A DNA stretch of 44,130 nucleotides. It comes from Hyphomicrobiales bacterium. GTDB taxonomy: Bacteria > Pseudomonadota > Alphaproteobacteria > Rhizobiales > Beijerinckiaceae. Shown here piece by piece: positions 36,138 through 44,130 of the stretch. Below the pieces are notes generated by a model that saw nothing but the letters and a program-made list of their open reading frames with translations, ran no database searches and was not told the DNA's origin. The translations under genes and the position numbers were made by a program. Location of the stretch: the NCBI GenBank assembly GCA_027483505.1, contig JAIXUP010000070.1, positions 1-44,130 on the forward strand, in the 5' to 3' direction. The first letter of the stretch is position 1. Each line of letters starts with the position of its first letter.

Positions 36138-36503
36138 TCTCCGGTCTTCAGGGACAGCAGGACGTGCCTAGCGATTGAAGGCGGCGATGACAAGGCATGG
36201 CTGTGCAACCGGCAGGGTTTTGAACGTGGCCAGCACGCAGGGCAGGCACCCCTGCAGCGCCAGAATGCAGAATGCAAAAATATCATGCACCTCGTGCCAA
36301 AAATGATGACAACCTTTTGAAGTTCAGCTAACAATTGAGTTGTTGGTCAGTACGGGAGCCTCAAAGCGCTTTCGACGGTCCAGGTCTCGGGAGGAGCAAA
36401 CGCCCATCATGATGAGAACGCGCAGGAGATGCGCGCCTCATGAAGGGAATAACAATCTGTACGGCAGGGCTTCGGCCCTGCTTTTTCTTTTTGGGCACCT
36501 GCT
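36138..36503. other. 366-bp intergenic region with an orphan plus-strand terminator
   Basis: Both flanking genes are on the reverse strand, yet the strongest signal here is a forward-strand terminator (36464-36492). No convincing protein gene is present. An open frame from ATG 36409 (41 residues, with GGGAGGAG 12 bases ahead) runs through the terminator and into the antisense of DUF1467, so it is doubtful. Other items are the palindromic AACAA-TTGAG-TTGTT at 36331-36345 and the repeat AGAATGC-AGAATGC near 36262-36275. A small RNA ending at the terminator is the simplest reading, but I found no clear promoter for it. Confidence 0.5.
36464..36492 (+). terminator. strong rho-independent terminator, forward strand
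   Basis: A perfect 7-bp stem GCAGGGC/GCCCTGC with a TTCG tetraloop is followed by TTTTTCTTTTT. This is a textbook terminator for forward transcription. On the reverse strand the hairpin is followed by a mixed sequence, so it does not suit the DUF1467 transcript as well. Confidence 0.85.
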
Positions 36504-36734
36504 CTACAGATCCGCCCAGACCCACAGGACATAGACGATCGCGAAGACCGGCACCGAGACGATGCTGGTGATGATCGCCTTGCGCCTCAGCTGAGGCGCA
36601 ACCGGCGCGCCCGGCTCCGTCCCCGCCGTCACGTTGCCCGTTTCTGACTGGCTCTGCACATTCAGCGGCAAAACACAGAACAGCACTGTCCACCAGATGA
36701 CGAAGTAGACGGCAAAGGCAGCCAATGGGGACAT
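36504..36734 (-). CDS. DUF1467 small membrane protein
   Basis: A 76-residue protein with two transmembrane helices (about 5-24 and 53-73) joined by a polar loop. The opening AFAVYFVIWWTVLFCVLPL and the loop ending LRRKAIITS match the DUF1467 family found in alphaproteobacteria, of unknown function. It lies 63 bases downstream of mce, in a grouping I recall as common in Rhizobiales. The downstream 3' end faces the orphan terminator region. Confidence 0.85.
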   Translation of the reverse strand: MSPLAAFAVYFVIWWTVLFCVLPLNVQSQSETGNVTAGTEPGAPVAPQLRRKAIITSIVSVPVFAIVYVLWVWADL

Positions 36735-36797
36735 GTTCGACTTTCGGTTCCAGCCAGGGGCGACGACAAGGCCCTCTATAGCATCAGGCCAGCCGCC

Positions 36798-37202
36798 TCA
36801 GACCTGTTCAAGCTCGGTCAAAGTGCCGCAGAAATCCTTCGGATGCAGGAAGATGACCGGCTTGCCATGGGCCCCGATCTTCGGCTGACCATCGCCGAGG
36901 ACACGGGCTCCGGCTGCAACCATCCGGTCGCGCGCCGCGAGGATATCCTCAACCTCATAGCAGATGTGATGAATGCCGCCGTCCGGGTTCTTCTCCAGAA
37001 ACTTCGCGATCGGCGAGGCCGCGCCCAGGACTCCGAGCAGTTCGATCTTGGTGTTTGGCAGTTCGACGAAGACCACCCGCACGCCATGCTCCGGGAGGTC
37101 ATGCGCCGGGGTCACGATCGCGCCGAGCGTGTCGCTGTAGCGGGCGGCTGCAGCCTCCAGATCAGGCACCGCAATCGCGACATGGTTCAGGCGTCCGATC
37201 AT
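36798..37202 (-). CDS. mce: methylmalonyl-CoA epimerase
   Basis: This VOC-superfamily enzyme interconverts the (R) and (S) forms of methylmalonyl-CoA in propionate metabolism. The 134-residue protein has the paired beta-alpha-beta-beta-beta modules with metal ligands H7, E54, H79 and E130 (NHVAIAV, KIELL, GIHHICYEV, TLTELEQV). AGGA lies about 7 bases before the ATG, 9 bases after the rnj stop, so it is co-translated with rnj. No mutase gene is in the window. Confidence 0.93.
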   Translation of the reverse strand: MIGRLNHVAIAVPDLEAAAARYSDTLGAIVTPAHDLPEHGVRVVFVELPNTKIELLGVLGAASPIAKFLEKNPDGGIHHICYEVEDILAARDRMVAAGARVLGDGQPKIGAHGKPVIFLHPKDFCGTLTELEQV

Positions 37203-37211
37203 GACCGGTCC

Positions 37212-38879
37212 TCACACCTCGATCACCAGGGCATGAACCACCGGCTTCTTGCCCCATTCCTCGTTGATGGCACCGCGGACCGCGCGCTCGATGGAGTTGC
37301 GCAGGCCCTCCGGATCGCGCCGGCGCTGCTTTGGCATGTTCTCGACCAGATCGAGAACCGCGTCATTGACCACGTCGTCAAAGCTGTCGCCGTCCTCGGT
37401 CTTCTCGGGCAATCCCATGCAGGCAATTTCGAGATCGCCGGCGATATTGCCCTTGTCGTCAATCGCGATGGCCACCGAGACGATCCCGGCGAAGGAGAGC
37501 TTGCGACGGTCAGGAACCGTCTTGTCGCCTGCGTTGATGCGCAACTGGCCATCCTGAAAGATGCGCCCGACGACGACATCGTCGATCTTGTCGACGCCCT
37601 GCCGCGTGAAGGACAGCATGTCGCCATTGGTCGCGACCAGCACATGCGGAACCTTGAGCGCTTCGGCGAGCTTGGCATGTTCGGTCAGGTGCAGCGGTTC
37701 GCCATGGGCCGGAATGGCGATGTGCGGGCGCACCCAGGCATACATCTGCTTCATCTCCTCGCGGCGCGGGTGCCCGGAGACGTGGACGAGATGCTGCCGA
37801 TCCGTGATGATCTCGATGCGCTGCAAGGCGAGCGCATTCATGATCCGGCCAACCGCCTTCTCATTGCCGGGGATCGTGCGGGACGAGAAGATCACCCGGT
37901 CTCCGGGCGACAGCGCGATGTCGGGATGCTCGTCCTCGGCAATGCGGGCCAGCGCCGCGCGGGGCTCGCCCTGGGAGCCGGTGAGCAGACAGACAACCTT
38001 TTCGCGCGGCAGGTAGCCATATGTCTGGGCCGAGCGAAAGTCCGGCAGGTCGTCAAGCATGCCGCATTCCTTCGCGACGTCGATGACCTTGTCCATGGCG
38101 CGGCCGACGACCACGACCTCGCGGCCGCAGTCGCGAGCCGCCTCGGCGACGGCCCGGATGCGGGCGACATTCGAGGCGAAAGTGGTGACCGCGACACGAC
38201 CGGGCGCGGCCTTGATCAGCTCGGCCAGGGTCTTCGCCACATCGGCCTCGCCCGGGCTGATGCCCTCGCGCATGACATTTGTGGAATCGCAGACCATGGC
38301 GAGCACGCCTTCGTCACCCAGCTGCTTCAGGCGTGCCGCATCGGTCGGCCAGCCGACATGGGGCGTGTCGTCTATCTTCCAGTCGCCGGTGTGCAGTACG
38401 GTTCCGACCGGGGTCTTGATGGCCAGGGCGCAGCTCTGGGGAATGGAGTGCGCGACCTTGATGAATTCGACCGAGAAGGGTCCGAACTCGTAGGACAGCC
38501 CAGGGACGACGACATTCAGCGGGACCTTCGGCGCGCCCGGCTCATGCAGCTTCCTGGTCTCGATGAGGCCGGCTGCGAACTGCGTGCACCAGACGGGCAC
38601 CCGGAGCTTTGGCCACAGCGCAACCAGCGCGCCGATATGATCCTCATGCGCATGGGTGATGATGATGCCGAGCAGATCCTTGCGGCGCTCCTCGATGAAG
38701 CGGATGTCCGGCATGATGAGGTCGACGCCGGGGGTTTCGGGGCCGCCGAAGGTGACGCCGCAATCCACCATGATCCATTTTCGGGAGCGTTCGGGGCCGA
38801 AGCCGTAGAGCGCTGCGTTCATGCCGATTTCGCCGAGCCCGCCGAGCGGACAGAAGACGAGTTGATCTGTTTGTGCCAT
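37212..38879 (-). CDS. rnj: ribonuclease J
   Basis: RNase J is a metallo-beta-lactamase/beta-CASP nuclease with 5'-exo and endonuclease activity in mRNA decay and rRNA maturation. The 555-residue protein has the zinc motif THAHEDHIG (75-83), further ligands H144 and D166 (HTGDW), the beta-CASP segment with TTFASNVARI, GSQGEPRAAL and ISGHP-like VSGHPRREE, and a C-terminal domain. ATG 38879 is preferred because MAQTDQLVFCPLGGLGEIG matches the family start; an upstream in-frame extension would reach into birA. It follows birA by 31 bases. Confidence 0.97.
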   Translation of the reverse strand: MAQTDQLVFCPLGGLGEIGMNAALYGFGPERSRKWIMVDCGVTFGGPETPGVDLIMPDIRFIEERRKDLLGIIITHAHEDHIGALVALWPKLRVPVWCTQFAAGLIETRKLHEPGAPKVPLNVVVPGLSYEFGPFSVEFIKVAHSIPQSCALAIKTPVGTVLHTGDWKIDDTPHVGWPTDAARLKQLGDEGVLAMVCDSTNVMREGISPGEADVAKTLAELIKAAPGRVAVTTFASNVARIRAVAEAARDCGREVVVVGRAMDKVIDVAKECGMLDDLPDFRSAQTYGYLPREKVVCLLTGSQGEPRAALARIAEDEHPDIALSPGDRVIFSSRTIPGNEKAVGRIMNALALQRIEIITDRQHLVHVSGHPRREEMKQMYAWVRPHIAIPAHGEPLHLTEHAKLAEALKVPHVLVATNGDMLSFTRQGVDKIDDVVVGRIFQDGQLRINAGDKTVPDRRKLSFAGIVSVAIAIDDKGNIAGDLEIACMGLPEKTEDGDSFDDVVNDAVLDLVENMPKQRRRDPEGLRNSIERAVRGAINEEWGKKPVVHALVIEV

Positions 38880-38910
38880 GGCCTTGTCAGTAAGGGGATT
38901 GGCCTGTGGG

Positions 38911-39639
38911 TCAACAACCAAAGAACAGATCGCCTGCGTCGATTGTCACTTGGCCTGCCGGTGTGTCCAGAAGCAGACAGCCGCGGGCGTCGATGCCGCG
39001 CATCACGCCGCGCACCTCTCCGGATGGCGGGCGGACCCGAACCTCTGCTCCGATGCCGTGGGCCAACGCCTGCCATTCGGCGCGGGTCCGGGCAAATCCG
39101 ACCGACCATTGGGCTTGGGCCTCGATCCAGCCCAGACTGAGCTCGCGCAAAAGCTGCGCCGGTGTTGGCGCTGCAGCGGCTGCCGCAAGTGCCTGCGTCG
39201 GGTAGCTGAGGCCTTCCGGCGCAGAAGCGACATTCACGCCGAACCCGATCAGCACGATGAACCGGCCATGGGCTTGCAGGCCCTCGAGCAGCAAGCCGGC
39301 GACCTTGGCGCCGCCCAGCAGCAAATCATTGGGCCATTTGATCGCGAGGTCCGGATGACGCAGACCGGTGCATGAGGCCACGGCCTTGTGCAGGGCCAAT
39401 CCTGCGACGAAACCCAGTTCCGGCGCGCGCGCCGGCTCGCAGGGAGCCGTCAACGCCAGCGTGGCATAGAGATTGCCAGGGGGCGATATCCAGGTTCGCC
39501 CATGGCGGCCGCGGCCGCCGGTCTGAGCATCAGCCACAAACCAGCATGGCTGCGTGTTGCCCGCCATGACGTGGGCCCTGGCTTCGTCCATGGTCGAACT
39601 GACCGCAGCCTTGTGAACAAGGCCGAAGCCTGCAGCCAC
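38911..39639 (-). CDS. birA: biotin--[acetyl-CoA-carboxylase] ligase
   Basis: BirA attaches biotin to the carboxyl carrier of acetyl-CoA carboxylase. The catalytic domain is clear: GGRGRHGRTW for biotinyl-AMP binding, the catalytic KWPNDLLL, and GFGVNV. From GTG 39639 the product is 242 residues and has no N-terminal DNA-binding domain, so it is a ligase only, not a biotin repressor. The start is uncertain: the GTG has GAGG too close upstream, while the open frame reaches 39744 and would overlap nuoN. Position between nuoN and rnj is usual for Rhizobiales. Confidence 0.92.
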   Translation of the reverse strand: MAAGFGLVHKAAVSSTMDEARAHVMAGNTQPCWFVADAQTGGRGRHGRTWISPPGNLYATLALTAPCEPARAPELGFVAGLALHKAVASCTGLRHPDLAIKWPNDLLLGGAKVAGLLLEGLQAHGRFIVLIGFGVNVASAPEGLSYPTQALAAAAAAPTPAQLLRELSLGWIEAQAQWSVGFARTRAEWQALAHGIGAEVRVRPPSGEVRGVMRGIDARGCLLLDTPAGQVTIDAGDLFFGC

Positions 39640-39676
39640 GGCCTCAGACGCAAGGATCGGCGCCAGCGCCCTGCCC

Positions 39677-41122
39677 TCAGAACAGCGATTTGGCAGCAGC
39701 GAGCGCCGATGAGACCAGCGGCCCCGGCACCAGCCAGAACACAAGCACCATGGCGCTCGACAGCGCCAGAACGCCCTTTAGCGCCGGCGTCATCGTCTCG
39801 AAAGCACCCTTGGGCTTGTCGAAATAGATGATCTTGACGATGCGCAGGTAGTAATAGGCGCCGACCACGCTGGCGATCACGCCAATCACTGCGAGATAGT
39901 AGAGCTTCGCCTCGATGGCGGCAGTGAAGACATAGAACTTGGCGAAAAATCCCGCCAGCGGCGGAATGCCGGCCAAGGAGAACAGCAGCATCGCAAGGCA
40001 GAAGGCCATCAGCGGCTGGGATTGCGACAGGCCACCCAGTTCCTCGATGTCCTCGACCATCCGGCCGTCACGGCGCATGCACAGGATGCAGGCGAAGGCG
40101 CCGAGCGTCATGACAAGATAGATCGCCATGTAGATGGCAACGCCCTGCACGCCGCTGACCGTCCCGGCAGCGAGCCCGACAAGGGCAAAGCCCATGTGGC
40201 CGATCGAAGAGTAGGCCATCAGGCGCTTGATGTTGCGCTGGCCGATCGCCGCGAAGGCGCCGAGCACCATCGAAGCCGCCGCGATGAAGATGATGATTTG
40301 CCGCCAGTCGCCGATGGCGCCCGGGAAAGCGCCGACGAAGACGCGCACCGTCATGGCCATGGCGGCCATCTTGGGGGCAGCGGCGAAGAACGCCGTCACT
40401 GCCGTCGGCGAGCCCTCATAGACATCCGGCGTCCACATGTGGAACGGCACCGCAGAGATCTTGAAGGCGAGGCCGGCCGCCATGAACACAAGCCCGAAGA
40501 CAAGGCCGAGGCCGATCTTGTGCCCGCCTGCGCCGCCATGGGCGAGCGCCTCGGCAATGCCATCGAAGGTGACCGTGCCGGTGAAGCCATAAACCAGCGA
40601 CATGCCATAGAGCAGCATGCCGGACGACAGCGCCCCCAGGACGAAATACTTCAGGCCCGCTTCCGACGACTTTTCGTCGTCCCGGTTCATCGCGGCGACG
40701 ACATAGAGCGCCAGCGACTGCAGTTCGACGCCGACATAGAGCGCGATCAGGTCGTTGGCCGATATCATCATCATCATGCCGATTGTCGCGAGCACGATCA
40801 GGATCGGATACTCGAAGCGCGCCATGCCCTCGCGGCGGATATAGTCGGATGACATGACGACGGCGGCCGCAGCGCCGATCAGCGTCAGCACCTTCATGAA
40901 GCGGCCAAAGCCATCCGCCACGAAGGCGCCGCTGAAGGTGATCTGCTTGCCGGTCTGGCTCAGCACAACGAGGCCCGCAACGGCGAACAGGGCGACGGCC
41001 ATGATCTCCAGCAGGCGCAGCGACTTCTCGCCCTGAAAGGCTCCGATGAGGACCATCGCCAGCGCGCCGACCGCCAGCAGGAGCTCCGGCAGCGCCGGCA
41101 TCAGGTTGGGAATGGCGGCCAT
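39677..41122 (-). CDS. nuoN: NADH-quinone oxidoreductase subunit N
   Basis: NuoN is one of three antiporter-like proton-pumping subunits of respiratory complex I. The 481-residue protein has about 14 transmembrane helices and the family features: a Glu and Lys in membrane helices ([13 protein letters not shown]), [16 protein letters not shown], and the [12 protein letters not shown] segment. AGGA precedes the ATG; the gap to nuoM is 10 bases. It is the last nuo gene, as usual, before birA. Confidence 0.97.
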   Translation of the reverse strand: MAAIPNLMPALPELLLAVGALAMVLIGAFQGEKSLRLLEIMAVALFAVAGLVVLSQTGKQITFSGAFVADGFGRFMKVLTLIGAAAAVVMSSDYIRREGMARFEYPILIVLATIGMMMMISANDLIALYVGVELQSLALYVVAAMNRDDEKSSEAGLKYFVLGALSSGMLLYGMSLVYGFTGTVTFDGIAEALAHGGAGGHKIGLGLVFGLVFMAAGLAFKISAVPFHMWTPDVYEGSPTAVTAFFAAAPKMAAMAMTVRVFVGAFPGAIGDWRQIIIFIAAASMVLGAFAAIGQRNIKRLMAYSSIGHMGFALVGLAAGTVSGVQGVAIYMAIYLVMTLGAFACILCMRRDGRMVEDIEELGGLSQSQPLMAFCLAMLLFSLAGIPPLAGFFAKFYVFTAAIEAKLYYLAVIGVIASVVGAYYYLRIVKIIYFDKPKGAFETMTPALKGVLALSSAMVLVFWLVPGPLVSSALAAAKSLF

Positions 41123-41132
41123 GGCGGGGTCC

Positions 41133-42644
41133 TTACTGCACCACCAGCAGCGCCGTCTTGGTGGCGGTGACGGCAGCCTGGTAGTTCTTGATCAGGAGAT
41201 CGGTCGGGGCGGCGAAGGCGTCGAGGATCGCGCCGGGACGCAGTCCATAGTAGACCGTCAGGACGGCGAGCGGCACGAGCAGCACCATCTCGCGGCGGTC
41301 AACGTCGGTGATGCCCTTGAGCTCCGGCTTGTCGAGTTCGCCGAACATCACGCGGCGGTAAAGCCAGAGCGCATAGGCCGCCGAGAGGATGACGCCGAAG
41401 GTGGCGAAAAACGCAACCCATGGGTTCGCCTTGAAGGCGCCGAGCAGGGTCAAAAACTCGCCGACGAAGCCTGCGGTGCCGGGCAGGCCGACATTGGCCA
41501 TGGTGAAGACCATGAACAGCACGGCATAGACCGGCATACGGTTGGTGAGGCCGCCATAGGCCTTGATCTCGCGGGTGTGCATCCGATCATAGACGACGCC
41601 GACGCACAGGAAGAGCGCCCCCGACACCAGCCCGTGGCTGACCATCTGGAACATCGCGCCCTGGATGCCCTGCGGGGTCAGGGTGAACAGGCCCATGGTG
41701 ACGAAGCCCATATGCGCGACCGATGAGTAGGCGATCAGCTTCTTGATGTCCTCCTGCATCAGCGCCACCAGCGAGGTATAGATGATGGCGATCACCGAAA
41801 GCGCATAGACCATCGGCGCGAAGTACTGCGACGCATCCGGGAACATCGGGATCGAGAAGCGGATGAAGCCGTAGCCGCCCATTTTCAGGAGAATGCCGGC
41901 AAGGATGACTGACCCGGCCGTCGGCGCCTCGACGTGGGCGTCCGGCAGCCAGGTGTGGACCGGCCACATCGGCATCTTCACCGCGAAAGAGGCGAAGAAG
42001 GCCAGCCAGAGCCAAGGCTGCAGTTCCTTGGTGAACTTGTGGGCCAGCAACTGGGTAATGTCCGTCGTGCCGGCGCTCCAGTACATCGCCATGATGGCGA
42101 GCAGCATCAGCACCGAGCCCAGCAGCGTGTAGAGGAAGAACTTGAACGAGGCATAGATGCGGCGCTTGCCGCCCCAGATTCCGATGATCAGGAACATCGG
42201 GATCAGGCCGGCCTCGAAGAAGATGTAGAACAGCACGAGATCCAGCGCGACGAACACGCCGATCATCAGCGTTTCGAGCACGAGGAAGGCCACCATGTAT
42301 TCCTTCATGCGGTGCTCGATGCTCTCCCACGAGGCAAGGATGCAGAACGGCATCAGGAAGGCGGTCAGCAGCACGAAAGGCATCGAGAAGCCATCGACGC
42401 CAAGCTTGAAGCGGATGGTCTCCGAGAGCCAGGCATGGCTTTCGATGAGCTGGAACTGGGGGCTGGCGACATCGAAACGGGCCCAGGCGACAAGTGCCAA
42501 AGCCAGCGTCACCAGCGTGGTGATCAGCGCCGCCATGCGCGCATTCGAGCGAACGGACGCCTCATCGCCGCGGAGCGACAGAATGAACGCCGCGCCGACC
42601 AGCGGCAGGATCAGAAGACCAGAGAGAATACCAAGACCGAACAT
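41133..42644 (-). CDS. nuoM: NADH-quinone oxidoreductase subunit M
   Basis: NuoM is the second antiporter-like subunit of complex I. The 503-residue protein has about 14 helices, with [17 protein letters not shown] containing the conserved membrane Glu, [23 protein letters not shown] and the [13 protein letters not shown] stretch. A GTG at 42647 directly precedes the ATG at 42644; the ATG is preferred. It starts 4 bases after the nuoL stop and is almost certainly co-translated with it. Confidence 0.97.
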   Translation of the reverse strand: MFGLGILSGLLILPLVGAAFILSLRGDEASVRSNARMAALITTLVTLALALVAWARFDVASPQFQLIESHAWLSETIRFKLGVDGFSMPFVLLTAFLMPFCILASWESIEHRMKEYMVAFLVLETLMIGVFVALDLVLFYIFFEAGLIPMFLIIGIWGGKRRIYASFKFFLYTLLGSVLMLLAIMAMYWSAGTTDITQLLAHKFTKELQPWLWLAFFASFAVKMPMWPVHTWLPDAHVEAPTAGSVILAGILLKMGGYGFIRFSIPMFPDASQYFAPMVYALSVIAIIYTSLVALMQEDIKKLIAYSSVAHMGFVTMGLFTLTPQGIQGAMFQMVSHGLVSGALFLCVGVVYDRMHTREIKAYGGLTNRMPVYAVLFMVFTMANVGLPGTAGFVGEFLTLLGAFKANPWVAFFATFGVILSAAYALWLYRRVMFGELDKPELKGITDVDRREMVLLVPLAVLTVYYGLRPGAILDAFAAPTDLLIKNYQAAVTATKTALLVVQ

Positions 42645-42648
42645 CACA

Positions 42649-44130
<1,482 letters not shown>

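Noticed and set aside
36284..36300. Possible sigma-54 promoter on the reverse strand (TTGGCACG ahead of GC)
   Set aside because: The distance between the GG and GC elements is two bases short of the required spacing, so the match is not valid.
36381..36400. SRP (4.5S) RNA-like string caggtctcgggaggagcaaa
   Set aside because: It only loosely resembles the conserved GGTCCGGAAGGAAGCAGC apical loop and no flanking helix of the right length is seen.
36843..39140. 765-residue open frame on the forward strand
   Set aside because: It is antisense to mce and rnj, both unmistakable genes; the translation is Arg/Asp/His-rich and like no known protein. High GC at third codon positions creates such shadows.

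Overview
The window is a high-GC, densely coding, housekeeping stretch of a chromosome. Gene content and order point to an alphaproteobacterium, most likely of the Rhizobiales (Hyphomicrobiales). The main pointers are: a GAAC-N7-GAAC LexA box between divergent uvrA and ssb; the fabD-fabG-acpP-fabF-mltG-yicC-gmk cluster; rpsF-rpsR-DUF2232-rplI followed by dnaB-alr-radA-cvpA-purF; and nuoL-nuoM-nuoN-birA-rnj-mce-DUF1467. I cannot name genus or species. I see no tRNA, rRNA, CRISPR array, insertion sequence, integrase or prophage gene, and no region whose coding style clearly differs from the rest.

Layout. 1-2235 (-): most of uvrA, cut by the window edge. 2516-4163 (+): ssb and a tightly linked M20 metallopeptidase; a LexA box lies between uvrA and ssb. 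4167-4799 (-): a MarC-family membrane protein. 4918-6789 (+): an ABC-F ATPase. 6802-9165 (-): pepA, holC and a small lipoprotein. 9327-15036 (+): lptF-lptG-lptD-rsmA, the LPS export block followed by the 16S rRNA dimethyltransferase; the surA and pdxA genes often found in this cluster are absent. 15026-21724 (-): the fatty-acid and cell-wall block fabD-fabG-acpP-fabF-mltG-yicC-gmk. 22106-31709 (+): rpsF-rpsR-DUF2232-rplI, a strong terminator, then dnaB-alr-radA-cvpA-purF-SDR. 31724-44130 (-): partial nuoL-nuoM-nuoN-birA-rnj-mce-DUF1467, then ppiA-ppiB-queA, a YfgM-like membrane protein and der.

How the genes work together. Themes are DNA repair and replication (UvrA, SSB, HolC, DnaB, RadA), outer-membrane biogenesis (LptF/LptG/LptD), fatty-acid synthesis (FabD, FabG, AcpP, FabF), peptidoglycan (MltG, Alr), ribosomes and RNA (S6, S18, L9, RsmA, Der, QueA, YicC, RNase J, ABC-F), nucleotide metabolism (Gmk, PurF) and respiratory complex I (NuoL/M/N). 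Many neighbours overlap by 1-4 bases, implying translational coupling.

I did not find an obvious undescribed multi-gene system; this is mostly conserved core genome. The points most worth a second look are a strong plus-strand terminator in a 366-bp gap with no plus-strand gene (36138-36503, possible small RNA), a small lipoprotein translationally coupled to holC, the M20 peptidase placed right behind SOS-linked ssb, the long MltG tail with a distinctive C-terminal end, the DUF2232 membrane protein inside the ribosomal-protein operon, and the missing surA-pdxA and bamB genes.
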